From Clostridiales bacterium (GTDB lineage: Bacteria; Bacillota; Clostridia; Lachnospirales; Lachnospiraceae), in NCBI GenBank assembly GCA_020859995.1, contig JAJBVE010000114.1:1-58246 (forward strand): a DNA stretch of 58,246 bases, given 5' to 3'. Position numbers and translations under genes: made by a program. Numbering within the stretch: the stretch's first letter is position 1; each line of letters opens with the position of its first letter. Under the pieces are notes generated by a model, which worked only from the letters and a program-made list of their open reading frames with translations, made no database searches and was not told the origin of the DNA. This document shows, piece after piece, positions 25,607 to 35,120 of this stretch.

Positions 25607-27478
25607 ATGGTACAGGACGGGCATATGGGCATGAAACGTACAGAGACAGGGGAAAGACCCGGTAAAACGCCGGGAAAAAAGCGGATGAATCCCGTACGCA
25701 GATTTTACAATCATTTCAAGAGCATTCAGACAGCGATCCTTTTTACCTCATCGGCGCTGATTATTTTTGCAATTCTGATTGTGGTGGTTGTATCTCTGCG
25801 CTATACCCAGGATGAGGTATATGCAAACGCGGTCAGCTATACGGAACGTCTGCTCTCTCAGCTGAATACAGATGTGGATTCTTATATTGAATATATGGAA
25901 AATATTTCGGATATGGTGAGTGAGAACGCGGATGTGCAGAGCTTCTTTTTTAATGATTCTCTATCAGATGAGGAGCTTGAGGATGTGAAAAACCGGATTC
26001 AGATGCAATTTGACACGATTTTACAAAGCCGTACGGATATTTATAATATTGGCGTAATTTACAGCCAGACAAATGCGCTGATCAATGGCGATGATACAGA
26101 GCTGAATCCAAACGTGGACGTGACGGGGGAGGACTGGTACCAGAATGCCATCGCGAATCCGGACGCTTTTTATATTTCCTCCTCTCATGTGCAAAACGCG
26201 GTGAAGGACTGCTATAAGTGGGTGATCACTTTGAGCTCCGTTGTTACGAATAAAAGCAATCCGCAGGAGATGGCAGTTGTGTTTATTGACCTGAATTACA
26301 GCTCCATCAGCCGATTGTGTGAGGACAACAGCACGGGGACAGAGGGATATGTTTACATTATTGATGCGGAGGGCGGGATTATTTACCATCCGCAGCAGCA
26401 GCTTCTCTATGGAGGCTTGAAGACAGAACACACTTCAGATTTGCTCGAAAATGAGGAAAGCTATACCATTTTCTCGGAAAATCAGAGCAGTCATCTTTAC
26501 ATCTGGAGCGCGTCGGAAAAAACAGGCTGGGTGGTGGTCAGCGTCGCCAGGACGTCGGAGCTGTTCCGGAACAGCAGGCAGACACAGTTTATCTACTGCA
26601 TGACTGCAGTCATCCTGCTGGTGGTCGCGGTGTTTATTTCCAGTCTGGTCGCCAGACAGATTACGAAACCGGTGCAGGCACTGCGCGATTCGATGGAGCG
26701 GGTGCAGCAGGGACATCTCGAGGGCAATCAGGTGGTGGTCGAGGGAAACAATGAAATCAGTTCTCTGACCAATTCGTTTAATATGATGTCGCGCAGAATT
26801 GAATCCCTTGTTGAACAGAACCGGAATGAGCAGGAGGAAAAGCGCCGGATGGAGCTGCGCGCGTTGCAGTCGCAGATTAATCCGCATTTTCTTTATAATA
26901 CGCTGGACTCGATTATCTGGATGGCGGAGTCCAAAAAGACCGACGAGGTCGTGACGATGACGTCGGCGTTTGCCCGGCTGATGCGGCAGAATATCGGCAA
27001 TGATGCGGAATTGATCAGCATCGGTCAGGAGATGATGGCGATCAGGGACTACCTGACCATCCAGCAGATGCGCTATAAGGATAAGCTGGAGTTCCGCCTG
27101 GACGTCGCGGCTGATATCCGGAACGAGCGGATCATCAAGCTGGTCTTGCAGCCGCTGGTGGAGAACGCGATTTATCATGGACTGAAATATAAGGAAACCC
27201 GCGGACTTCTTACGGTAAAGGGTTATCGTGTTGTCGATGATATTTTTATTGAGATTGAGGACGACGGAGTGGGGATGGATGAGGAGATGCTGCTGCATAT
27301 ATTCGAGACTCACGCGGTCAATTATCAGTCAAATGGCGTCGGCGTCTATAATGTCCAAAAACGGCTGCAGCTTTATTACGGCCCGGACTATGGACTGACT
27401 TACTGGAGTGAAGCGGGGAAGGGCACTTGTGTGACTGTGAAAATTCCGATTACACGGGTGGATGAAAGAGACAAATGA
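25607..27478 (+). CDS. YesM-type sensor histidine kinase
   Basis: A membrane kinase that would phosphorylate the upstream response regulator. From the ATG at 25607 it has 623 residues: a short basic cytoplasmic start, a first membrane segment (about 39-63), an extracellular dCACHE-like domain, a second membrane segment (about 323-345), a HAMP linker (ARQITKPVQALRDSM), a His_kinase segment with the phosphorylated H427 in QINPHFLYNTLDSI, and a HATPase domain with NAIYHGL and EDDGVGMDEE. The start is uncertain: ATG codons at 25607, 25625 and 25631 all have poor ribosome sites. The same frame continues upstream through an amber codon to a well-placed ATG at 25436. Eighteen bases separate it from the anchored binding protein. 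Confidence 0.93.
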   Translation: MVQDGHMGMKRTETGERPGKTPGKKRMNPVRRFYNHFKSIQTAILFTSSALIIFAILIVVVVSLRYTQDEVYANAVSYTERLLSQLNTDVDSYIEYMENISDMVSENADVQSFFFNDSLSDEELEDVKNRIQMQFDTILQSRTDIYNIGVIYSQTNALINGDDTELNPNVDVTGEDWYQNAIANPDAFYISSSHVQNAVKDCYKWVITLSSVVTNKSNPQEMAVVFIDLNYSSISRLCEDNSTGTEGYVYIIDAEGGIIYHPQQQLLYGGLKTEHTSDLLENEESYTIFSENQSSHLYIWSASEKTGWVVVSVARTSELFRNSRQTQFIYCMTAVILLVVAVFISSLVARQITKPVQALRDSMERVQQGHLEGNQVVVEGNNEISSLTNSFNMMSRRIESLVEQNRNEQEEKRRMELRALQSQINPHFLYNTLDSIIWMAESKKTDEVVTMTSAFARLMRQNIGNDAELISIGQEMMAIRDYLTIQQMRYKDKLEFRLDVAADIRNERIIKLVLQPLVENAIYHGLKYKETRGLLTVKGYRVVDDIFIEIEDDGVGMDEEMLLHIFETHAVNYQSNGVGVYNVQKRLQLYYGPDYGLTYWSEAGKGTCVTVKIPITRVDERDK

Positions 27479-27496
27479 TTGCTGTGGGAGGATCGG

Positions 27497-28489
27497 ATGA
27501 TGCGGATGATAAAAAAGAACCTGCGGAAAATCATGATGGCTGCAGCGATACTGGCTGCGGCATTGGCTTTTGCTCTTTTTTATTCCTACGCGTTCCAGGA
27601 CGCGAATGCAAAAAGCTATTCGCTGATCTACATTCCGAAGGTCCAGGATGAGGACAATGACTTCTGGTCAACCTTGATTGAAGGCGCCCAGATGGCAGCG
27701 GAAGAGTACAATGCCACTCTGGAGATCCTCGCGCCGGACTCGGAGACAGATTATGAACAGCAGAGGCAGTATCTGGAGGAGGCAATTGCGAAGAAACCGG
27801 ACGCAATATTGATTTCCCCGTCGAGCTACACGGAAAATATCGAAACGATGGAAAAAGTAAAGGAAGCCGGCATTCGTCTGGTATTTGTTGACTCTGTCGT
27901 GTCGGAGGATATCCAGGATCTGACGGTGGCCACAGATAACGTGAATATGGGCGAGCAGCTGGGCGAATATGCTTGTCAGTTTCTTGATGAAAATTCACAG
28001 ATTGCAATCGTAGCTCATGTAGAGGGTTCCTCGACCGCACTGGAGCGTGAGGAAGGCATCCGTACCGGACTCGGGGAATATGAAAGCCAGATTGTTGAGA
28101 CGGTTTTTTCCGGCTCAGAGTATTCCGTGGCCTATGAGCAGACCTGTGCGCTGATTGAAAAATATCCGGACCTCACCATGATCATCGGTACGAATGAGTA
28201 TTCTGCGGTCGGCGCAGCGCGGGCGATCCGCGATCTGGGGCTGCAGGATCAGATTATCTTTGTCGGGATTGACAGCTCTCTGGAGATGATTCAACTGATG
28301 GAGGAAGGCATTTTTCGGGGCTTTATCATCCAGAAATCCTTTAATATGGGATATCTTGGTGTGGAGAAGACGATTGAGCTTCTGAACGGCAGCCTCAAAG
28401 AGGGGACAAATCTGGATTCCGGCTCAAAGCTGATCACCCGGGAGGAGCTGTACACTGAGGAGAACCAGAAGCTGCTGTTTCCATTTTAG
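27497..28489 (+). CDS. Membrane-anchored periplasmic-type sugar-binding protein (sensor accessory)
   Basis: A 330-residue protein of the ribose/galactose-binding (Peripla_BP_4) fold: SLIYIPKVQDEDNDFWSTLIEGAQ, VDSVVSED, then IIGTNEYSAVGAARAI in the second lobe. The N-terminus is a hydrophobic segment (about 15-34) after basic residues, with no clear cleavage site or lipobox, so it looks like an uncleaved membrane anchor. GGGAGG precedes the ATG at 27497. Its position right after the kinase, separate from the transporter's own binding protein at 32.5 kb, suggests a sugar co-sensor that presents ligand to the kinase. I recall similar regulator-kinase-binding protein trios in Clostridia, where the binding protein relays sugar status. 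Confidence 0.87.
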   Translation: MMRMIKKNLRKIMMAAAILAAALAFALFYSYAFQDANAKSYSLIYIPKVQDEDNDFWSTLIEGAQMAAEEYNATLEILAPDSETDYEQQRQYLEEAIAKKPDAILISPSSYTENIETMEKVKEAGIRLVFVDSVVSEDIQDLTVATDNVNMGEQLGEYACQFLDENSQIAIVAHVEGSSTALEREEGIRTGLGEYESQIVETVFSGSEYSVAYEQTCALIEKYPDLTMIIGTNEYSAVGAARAIRDLGLQDQIIFVGIDSSLEMIQLMEEGIFRGFIIQKSFNMGYLGVEKTIELLNGSLKEGTNLDSGSKLITREELYTEENQKLLFPF

Positions 28490-28542
28490 ATGCAGCGCCA
28501 GTCCAGCCGCACCTGTTCAGGCAGTACCGTAAATTTTCTGCG

Positions 28543-28591
28543 AAGGTTATATGAAAACGTAAAAATTTAACCTTTTCTAAGAAAAATTTCC
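28543..28591. promoter_or_regulatory. Putative activator site of the first ABC transporter operon
   Basis: Two motifs overlap here. One is an inverted repeat, AAGGTTA (28543-28549) with TAACCTT (28568-28574). The other is a direct repeat, AAAAATTTAACC (28561) and AAAAATTTCC (28582), 21 bases apart, or two helical turns, ending just before the -35 box. AraC-type regulators often bind direct repeats there. A similar pair precedes the second ABC operon. Confidence 0.45.
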
Positions 28592-28593
28592 AT

Positions 28594-28621
28594 TTCACAA
28601 ATTTCAATTCTGCTTTATAAT
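28594..28621 (+). promoter_or_regulatory. Predicted promoter of the first ABC transporter operon
   Basis: TTCACA (28594-28599), a 16-base spacer and TATAAT (28616-28621). Confidence 0.7.
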
Positions 28622-28664
28622 GACAACAATGATATGCGAATTCTGAAAATGGGAGGATGCAGAA

Positions 28665-29636
28665 GTGGATAAAATTAAAAACAATTCTCTGGTAAAGAAG
28701 ATCGGCCTGAATCGGGTGCTGCTGGTGTGTGTCGTGATCGTCATGTACATAGCATTTGCAATCCTCAGCCCTTCTTTCCTCAGCTACAAGCGCATTCTGG
28801 ATACCCTGAATTATATGTATTTTCTGGGATTCCTGGCTCTTGGCGTAACCTTTGTCATAGCGACTGGCGGGATTGATTTCTCAATCGGACCGGTCATGTT
28901 CTGCTGTGCTCTTGTTTCCGGCTACAGCCTGACGAATTATGGTGTGCCGATGCCGCTGGCGTTGATCATGAGCATTCTGGTGGGCGGCGCGTTTGGCGTC
29001 TTTAATGGCTATATGGTGGCGTACTGGTCGGTTCCTCCTTTTATCATTTCTATGGCGAGTATGAATATTGCGAAGGGTGTTGCGTCCGTGTTCACAAAGA
29101 CGCAGTCCGTCAGCTGGCCGCGTTCTGACGCGGCGAACGGCTGGTACCGCAACCTGGTCAAGGTTGGCAACTTCCCGGTTGGACTGGTGATCTTTCTGGC
29201 GGTGGCTGTCGTCTGCGCGATCATTCTGAACAAGACGAAGATCGGCCGTTACATTCTGTGTCTCGGGAGCAACCGTGAGGCAGTTCGTCTCTCTGGAGTC
29301 AATATTAAAAAATGGGAAATGCTTTCCTATATCATTTGCGGGCTTCTCGTAGGAGTTGCGGCAATCTTTTATGTGGCATGCTATACCACCGTACAGCCTG
29401 GCTATGGAGACCAGTATAACAACGAGGCAATCGCCGGCTGCGTAATGGGCGGCACTTCGATGGCGGGAGGTCTGGCATCCATCAGTGGTACGGTGATCGG
29501 AGTGCTGATCATCGCGCTTCTGCAGCAGGGAATTCTGGCTCTTGGCCTGAATAAGAATTACCAGCTGATTATTACAGGTATTATCGTAATTGTGGCGGTA
29601 TACTTTGACGTGCTTGGACGTCGCCGCAAAAATTAA
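28665..29636 (+). CDS. Sugar ABC transporter permease (RbsC type), first system
   Basis: A 323-residue membrane protein of the ribose/galactose permease family (BPD_transp_2), with about eight to ten hydrophobic segments starting near residue 18. The family's conserved stretch TGGIDFSIGP lies near residue 68 and GCVMGGTSMAGGLASISGT near residue 245; the ligand-path segment NGYMVAYWSVPPFIISMASM is also typical. Translation begins at a GTG (28665) behind GGGAGG. It pairs with the second permease at 31.2 kb, with the ATPase encoded between them. The operon order is permease, ATPase, permease, binding protein. Confidence 0.93.
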   Translation: MDKIKNNSLVKKIGLNRVLLVCVVIVMYIAFAILSPSFLSYKRILDTLNYMYFLGFLALGVTFVIATGGIDFSIGPVMFCCALVSGYSLTNYGVPMPLALIMSILVGGAFGVFNGYMVAYWSVPPFIISMASMNIAKGVASVFTKTQSVSWPRSDAANGWYRNLVKVGNFPVGLVIFLAVAVVCAIILNKTKIGRYILCLGSNREAVRLSGVNIKKWEMLSYIICGLLVGVAAIFYVACYTTVQPGYGDQYNNEAIAGCVMGGTSMAGGLASISGTVIGVLIIALLQQGILALGLNKNYQLIITGIIVIVAVYFDVLGRRRKN

Positions 29637-29737
29637 GCAGCTGTTTGGAGCTTTTCATTAATTGATGCTTTGAATGGTTACAAAATTGAGTTTCGAGAGT
29701 ATCCGCAGAATTGCTGCAGAAAGGCAGAGGGCAGAAA

Positions 29738-31234
29738 ATGGGTGAAGTGATTTTGACAATGAAGGACATCGACAAGTCTTTCCCAGGCGTACATGCGCTG
29801 GACCATGTTCAGTTTGAGCTGCGCAAGGGTGAGGTACACGCGCTGATGGGTGAGAACGGCGCGGGAAAGTCGACGTTGATGAAGGTTCTGACCGGTATTT
29901 ATACGAAGGATTCCGGTACCATTACATATGAAGGCAGAGAAGTGGAGTTCCACAATGCGAAGGAGGCGCAGGATGCCGGAGTCGTCATTGTGCACCAGGA
30001 ACTGAATATGCTGAACCATCTGACGGTTGCGCAGAATATTTTCATCGGCAGAGAGCCAAAGAAGGGCTTTGGCATTGATGATAAAAAGATGCGCGAGGAT
30101 TCAGCGGCGCTTTTCAAAAGACTGAATATTGATATAGACCCGGCAGCGACGATGGGTGACCTGACGGTCGGCAAGCAGCAGATGTGCGAGATCGCAAAGG
30201 CGATTTCCCATGATGCGAAGGTGATTGTATTTGATGAGCCGTCGGCCGCGCTGACCGAGGCGGAGATTGAGGAGCTGTTCAAGATTATCCGTGATCTGCG
30301 TCGTCAGCAGATCGGTATTATTTACATTTCACACCGTATGGACGAGATCAAGGTCATCACGGACCGCGTAACGGTTATGCGTGACGGTTCTTATGTCGGG
30401 ACTCTGATTACCGAGGAATGCACGAAGAATGATATTGTCAATATGATGGTCGGCCGCGTGATCTATGAGGATCCGAAGACAGCCAGCCTTGTGCCGAAGG
30501 ATGCGCCAGTGGTACTGAAGGTGGAGAATCTGAATGCAGGAAGAATGGTGCAGAATGTCAGCTTTGAGCTTCACAAAGGTGAGATCCTTGGATTTTCCGG
30601 TCTGATGGGCGCAGGGCGTACAGAGACGGCACGGGCAATCTTCGGTGCTGATAAAAAAGAAAGCGGAGATATCTACGTAAATGGAGAAAAGGTGACCATC
30701 AATTCTCCGCAGGACGCAGTAAAGCATGGCATCGGTTATCTCTCCGAAGACCGGAAGCGTTATGGTATTGTGGTACAGAAATCTATATCGGAGAACACGA
30801 CTCTGGCCTGCCTGGAAGAATATATGAACGGCCTCTTTATTGATAAAAAACGTGAGGATGAGACCGCACAGAAGTTTGTGGATTCTCTCGCGACAAAGAC
30901 GCCGGGCGTAGATCAGCTGGTGGTGAACCTTTCCGGCGGCAATCAGCAGAAGGTGGTTATCGCGAAATGGCTCTGCAAGAACAGTGATATCCTGATTTTC
31001 GATGAGCCTACCAGAGGCATTGATGTCGGCGCGAAGAATGAGATCTACAAGCTGATGAATCAGCTGGCGGCTGAAGGAAAATCCATTATCATGATTTCTT
31101 CTGAAATGACCGAGATTCTGAGAATGAGCGACCGGATTATCGTAATGTGTGAAGGTAAAATCACCGGCGAGATCGCGATTGAAGACGCGACGCAGGAAAA
31201 CATTATGAATCTGGCGACACGAGATATAGGTTGA
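29738..31234 (+). CDS. Sugar ABC transporter ATP-binding protein (RbsA/MglA type), first system
   Basis: A 498-residue protein with two ABC domains that powers import. The first domain has Walker A GENGAGKST, a TVGKQQMCEIAKAI signature in place of the canonical LSGGQ, and Walker B VIVFDEPSAAL. The second has the degenerate GLMGAGRTE, a canonical NLSGGNQQK signature and ILIFDEPTRGID. This asymmetry is normal for the family. The ATG at 29738 is used; an in-frame TTG at 29711 has no better ribosome site. Confidence 0.95.
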   Translation: MGEVILTMKDIDKSFPGVHALDHVQFELRKGEVHALMGENGAGKSTLMKVLTGIYTKDSGTITYEGREVEFHNAKEAQDAGVVIVHQELNMLNHLTVAQNIFIGREPKKGFGIDDKKMREDSAALFKRLNIDIDPAATMGDLTVGKQQMCEIAKAISHDAKVIVFDEPSAALTEAEIEELFKIIRDLRRQQIGIIYISHRMDEIKVITDRVTVMRDGSYVGTLITEECTKNDIVNMMVGRVIYEDPKTASLVPKDAPVVLKVENLNAGRMVQNVSFELHKGEILGFSGLMGAGRTETARAIFGADKKESGDIYVNGEKVTINSPQDAVKHGIGYLSEDRKRYGIVVQKSISENTTLACLEEYMNGLFIDKKREDETAQKFVDSLATKTPGVDQLVVNLSGGNQQKVVIAKWLCKNSDILIFDEPTRGIDVGAKNEIYKLMNQLAAEGKSIIMISSEMTEILRMSDRIIVMCEGKITGEIAIEDATQENIMNLATRDIG

Positions 31235-31248
31235 GGAGGGAGAATACC

Positions 31249-32244
31249 ATGGAAAAATCGACAGCAAAGAAAAAATCAATCCTTGCGGGCACCAGCGGAC
31301 AATTGCTGGTGGTAGTACTGGTCATTATTGCTCTTGTCATCTTCTTTTACGCAAATAGTACCAACTTCCGCAAGTATACGACACTGGTCAGTATCCTGGA
31401 CTATTCCTATTACATTGTGCTGATGTCCATCGGCGTAACGTTCCCTCTGATTACCGGAGGCGTGGATTTGTCCATCGGAACCGGCCTGATCTGCTATTCA
31501 CTGGTCGGCGGTTACCTGATTTCCTTCTGTAACTTCCCGGTATGGGCAGGCATGCTTGTATCCGTTTTATTCGGCACCGCGATCGGCTGCTTGAACGGCG
31601 TGGTGGTTGCGATTATGGGGATTCCGCCATTCCTTACGACTCTGTGTACCTGTATGATCACACGAGGACTTGGCGCGATTATCGTCGGCGGCTTTGGTAT
31701 TTCCTGGCCGACAGCAAAGGCTCCGGGCGGCTGGTTCCGCAGCATTTTCAAAATTACGCTGGAGTCTAACAGGAAGGTGCCGATTGGCATTGTGTGGATT
31801 ATACTGATCGTGATCCTGATGTCCTATGTTCTGAATCACACGAAGGTCGGCCGGTATACGATCAGTATCGGCAGCAATAAGGAAGCAGCCAGACTTTCCG
31901 GCGTAAACGTAAAGGCTTATCACATACTTGCTTATGCGATCTCCGGCTTTTTCGCGGGACTTGCATCCATCGCTTACTCCGCGATCTTCGCTACTGTGCA
32001 GCCGGGTACCGGCGCAGGCTTCGAGCTGGAAGCCATCGGCGGCGCGATTATCGGCGGTGTATCCGCATCCGGCGGCGTGGGAACGATCGTTGGCTCCATG
32101 CTGGGCGTGTTCGTCATCTGCCTTCTGAAGACAGGACTTCCGTTTATCGGTCTGCAGGCAAACTGGCAGCAGATCATCACAGGTATTGTGCTGATTGTGG
32201 CAGTGCTGGTGGATGTCATCAAGAAACGGCGCGGCATCGAGTAA
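31249..32244 (+). CDS. Sugar ABC transporter permease, second subunit of the first system
   Basis: A 331-residue ribose-type permease with the family stretch TGGVDLSIGTG near residue 73 and GGAIIGGVSASGGVGTIVGS near residue 265. It is clearly related to the permease at 28.7 kb, so the channel is a heterodimer. GGAGGG precedes the ATG at 31249, 15 bases after the ATPase stop. After it a 279-base gap, with no obvious terminator, leads to the binding protein. Confidence 0.93.
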   Translation: MEKSTAKKKSILAGTSGQLLVVVLVIIALVIFFYANSTNFRKYTTLVSILDYSYYIVLMSIGVTFPLITGGVDLSIGTGLICYSLVGGYLISFCNFPVWAGMLVSVLFGTAIGCLNGVVVAIMGIPPFLTTLCTCMITRGLGAIIVGGFGISWPTAKAPGGWFRSIFKITLESNRKVPIGIVWIILIVILMSYVLNHTKVGRYTISIGSNKEAARLSGVNVKAYHILAYAISGFFAGLASIAYSAIFATVQPGTGAGFELEAIGGAIIGGVSASGGVGTIVGSMLGVFVICLLKTGLPFIGLQANWQQIITGIVLIVAVLVDVIKKRRGIE

Positions 32245-32523
32245 GTGATAAAACCAGGCAGGGGCGAAATGGAGCAAGTGATAAAATCGAGTTACCTGGA
32301 AAAGTCTCAGTGGTAAAATGGCTGGACAATCGTGGCAGTCGTATATGATCACGAAAATGTGACAGCATTAAAAATGGCTGCAAAATCGTGAGCGCAGCGA
32401 TAGCAGCAATGGGCGAGCAGTACTTAAACGTGGTATGCGGTCAGATGGCATTCTCCATTTAACAGCGGACGGGGATTGCCACGGAAGACTTCATATAAAT
32501 AAACCAAAACAGGAGGGTTAAAA

Positions 32524-33612
32524 ATGAACAAGAAGTTATTAGCTACAGTATTGGGTGTAACGATGGTTGTATCCGCAATGGGCTGCACGGCATTCGCAGA
32601 CGAAGTAGTTACCGCAGACGGTGAGTATACGTTTGAGATTATCGTAAAGAGCTATCAGTCCTCTTACTGGCAGGCAGCAGTAACCGGTATCAATTCTGAA
32701 GCAGAAGCTGTCGGCGTTACCGCTAACTCCAACGGCCCGAACTCAGAGTCCGATATCGCAGATCAGGTTCAGATGCTTGAGGATGCGATCTCCAAGAACC
32801 CGGACGGCATCGGCCTTGCAGCATGCGATCAGGAAGCAGTTCTTGACGCTCTGCAGGAAGCTATGGACGCTGGAATCCCGGTTGTTCTGTTTGACTCTGG
32901 TGTACCGGATGCTCCGGAAGGCTCTGTATACTCCACCATCGCTACTGACAACTATGGCGCTGGCGCAACCGCAGCAGAGAACCTCTATGCGGCACTCGCT
33001 GATAAGATCGCAGCTGCTGACGGCGTTGTAAGAATCGGCGAAGTAAACCAGGAGTCCACATCCGAATCCATCACAAGCCGCGGCCTTGGCTTCATTGACA
33101 AGTTCATCGAGCTGGCTACCGCTGATGGCTACACTGTAGCTGTTACCGGCAATGAGTATTATGTAGACAACTGCGCGGACGCAGGCGACGAGTCCACCGC
33201 AAACATCATCATCGAAGTAGCTGTTCCGGCTCAGACAACCGTTGAGCTTTGCGCAACTGAGGCTTCCAACATCCTGAACAAAGAAGACACCATCGGTATC
33301 TTCGGTTCTAACCAGGTAGCAGCAGAAGGCATCCTTACAGCAAATGACAACCTTGGCGTTCTCGGCAGCGATCCGGAGACCTCTATCCTGGCAGCTGGCT
33401 TTGATGCTGGTTCTGTTATCAAGGCTGCAGTAGCTGACGGCACAATGTACGGCGCTGTTACACAGTCTCCGCTGGCTATGGGCATCACCACTGTTGACGT
33501 TCTGACTCAGATCGCAAACGGCGAGGAAGTAGAAGACGTATCTACAGACGGTTACTGGTACAATGCGGACAACATGGACGCAGATGATATCGCTCCGAAC
33601 CTTTATGACTAA
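32524..33612 (+). CDS. Extracellular sugar-binding protein of the first ABC transporter
   Basis: A 362-residue Peripla_BP_4 protein. A signal peptide spans residues 1-25; cleavage after AFA (25) fits signal peptidase I, while MGC at 19-21 is only a weak lipobox. Two lobes follow: the first with VKSYQSSYWQAAVTG and VVLFDSGVPD, the second with IFGSNQVAAEGI and AAGFDAGSVIKAA. The start is unambiguous (GGAGGG before the ATG). The ligand cannot be read from the sequence. Being close to fucI/fucU, while the second ABC system adjoins rhaM, makes L-fucose the best guess; another sugar that feeds the nearby polyol dehydrogenase is possible. Confidence 0.9.
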   Translation: MNKKLLATVLGVTMVVSAMGCTAFADEVVTADGEYTFEIIVKSYQSSYWQAAVTGINSEAEAVGVTANSNGPNSESDIADQVQMLEDAISKNPDGIGLAACDQEAVLDALQEAMDAGIPVVLFDSGVPDAPEGSVYSTIATDNYGAGATAAENLYAALADKIAAADGVVRIGEVNQESTSESITSRGLGFIDKFIELATADGYTVAVTGNEYYVDNCADAGDESTANIIIEVAVPAQTTVELCATEASNILNKEDTIGIFGSNQVAAEGILTANDNLGVLGSDPETSILAAGFDAGSVIKAAVADGTMYGAVTQSPLAMGITTVDVLTQIANGEEVEDVSTDGYWYNADNMDADDIAPNLYD

Positions 33613-33730
33613 TCACAGAAACAGATGGCATTGTTCTGAATGGGTATCACTGATTTTGGAAGCAGATGCATCGTTCTGAATAGTTATGAAGCATCCCGGG
33701 AAACCGGGATCAGAAATTGAAACATCATGA

Positions 33731-33758
33731 GGGCTGCTTCGGCAGCCCTTGTTTTTTT
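33731..33758 (+). terminator. Terminator of the first ABC transporter operon
   Basis: GGGCTGC-TTCG-GCAGCCC, a 7-bp stem with a stable UUCG tetraloop, followed by TTGTTTTTTT. Confidence 0.95.
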
Positions 33759-33764
33759 GATGCG

Positions 33765-33847
33765 CAGGGGCGCGAGAGGAATTTTGGCAGCTCTGCTGCC
33801 CGCGCCCCGCGCGGCGAGTAGGAGTCGAAAAGTCCGCCTCCTACTCG
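33765..33847. repeat. GC-rich hairpin repeat after the ABC operon
   Basis: GGGGCGCG and a GGCAGC-TCT-GCTGCC hairpin are followed by CGCGCCCC, then by CGAGTAGGAG (33815-33824) paired with CTCCTACTCG (33838-33847). The GGGGCGCG...CGCGCCCC frame matches the repeat at 55.97 kb. Confidence 0.6.
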
Positions 33848-34004
33848 ATCACACAAAAACCTTCGCTCACACGACATCCGGACTGGTAAATTTGTCTGTC
33901 TGGGGTCTTAAAATAATGGCAGTCTTGTAGTAAAATAACAATAACCTGAAACAAAGAAATGGCGGATTGCTGTTTCTTCAATATAATCACAGGAGGGTAC
34001 TAAA

Positions 34005-35060
34005 ATGGAGACAAGGATGATGAAGGGAGCCATTCTTCCCGGAAACAGCACGGTTGAATTGAAGGATTTCGAAATCCCGAAGCCTGGATATGGCCAGGTG
34101 CTGATCAAGACAAAGGCTACTACGATCTGCGGCAGTGATATCCGCTGCATTTACCGGGAGCACGTAGGAAAAGGACCGGAGGCTTATATTCCGGGCATGA
34201 TCGCAGGTCATGAACCCTGCGGCCAGATTGTGGAAGAAGGCGAAGGACTGCGCCGCTTCAAAAAGGGCGATCGGGTAATCGTTTACCATATTTCCGGCTG
34301 CGGTGTCTGCAACGACTGCCGCCGCGGCTACTATATCTCCTGCAAGAGCAAATTCCGCCGCGCGTACGGCTGGCAGCGGAACGGCGGAATGGCTCCGTAC
34401 ATTCTGGCAGAGGAAAAGGATCTGATCGAGCTTCCGGATGAGCTGACTTATAAGGACGGCGCGCAGGTGGCTTGCGGGTTCGGCACGGTTTATGAGGCAA
34501 TTGAGAAAATCGGTGTCAGCGGAAATGACGCGGTGCTGGTGACAGGTTTAGGGCCTGTAGGCCTGGCGGCGCTGATGCTCTCAAAAGCGATGGGCGCAAA
34601 CCAGCTGATCGGCGTAGAGATGAATCCATACCGCATTGAACTTGCGAAGAAACTGAACCTGGTTGACTATGTATTTTCTCCGGATGACGCTCTGGAACAG
34701 ATCATGAAGGTGACAGGCGGCAAAGGTGTCGAGCGGGCGATTGACGCAAGTGCCAGCGACCCTGGCAGGCAGCTTGCCATCCGTGCTACCAGAGAATGGG
34801 GCAAGATCGCCTTTGTAGGCGAGGGCGGCACCTGCACATTCAACCCGAGTCCGGATATCATTCATGGGCAGAAGACTATCTATGGTTCCTGGGTGACCTC
34901 ACTGTGGAAGATGGAAGAGCTTGTGGAGAGACTGGTGCGCTGGAATATTCATCCGGAGGATCTGATCACTCATGAGTTTCCGCTGGAGCAGGCGGGCGAA
35001 GCCTACGCTCTGATGGCAGGCGGAAACTGCGGCAAGGTAGCAGTGACTTTCCCGGACTGA
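34005..35060 (+). CDS. Zinc-dependent polyol/sugar dehydrogenase (medium-chain family)
   Basis: A 351-residue dehydrogenase of the sorbitol/threonine dehydrogenase branch. The catalytic zinc site is C in ATTICGSDIRC and GHEPCGQI. A structural zinc loop is present, GCGVCNDCRRGYYISC, unlike in the BMC dehydrogenase. The Rossmann motif is VTGLGPVGLAAL. AGGAGGG precedes the ATG. It lies between the first ABC operon and an aldo/keto reductase, 60 bases upstream of the latter, so the two are probably cotranscribed. Possible roles are oxidation or reduction of the imported sugar, of lactaldehyde or of 1,2-propanediol; the substrate is not evident. Confidence 0.85.
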   Translation: METRMMKGAILPGNSTVELKDFEIPKPGYGQVLIKTKATTICGSDIRCIYREHVGKGPEAYIPGMIAGHEPCGQIVEEGEGLRRFKKGDRVIVYHISGCGVCNDCRRGYYISCKSKFRRAYGWQRNGGMAPYILAEEKDLIELPDELTYKDGAQVACGFGTVYEAIEKIGVSGNDAVLVTGLGPVGLAALMLSKAMGANQLIGVEMNPYRIELAKKLNLVDYVFSPDDALEQIMKVTGGKGVERAIDASASDPGRQLAIRATREWGKIAFVGEGGTCTFNPSPDIIHGQKTIYGSWVTSLWKMEELVERLVRWNIHPEDLITHEFPLEQAGEAYALMAGGNCGKVAVTFPD

Positions 35061-35120
35061 GCAGAGAAAAATGACGCTTCCGCTGTTTGAATCCAGCGAA
35101 TGGCGTAAAGGAGAATAAAC

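Noticed and set aside
25446-25634. 62-codon frame (MNRLGGTIPGIWAMSRADMQ...) between the response regulator and the kinase
   Set aside because: The tandem repeats are open in several frames. The kinase frame fits better because it has the coupled start and continues into the kinase.
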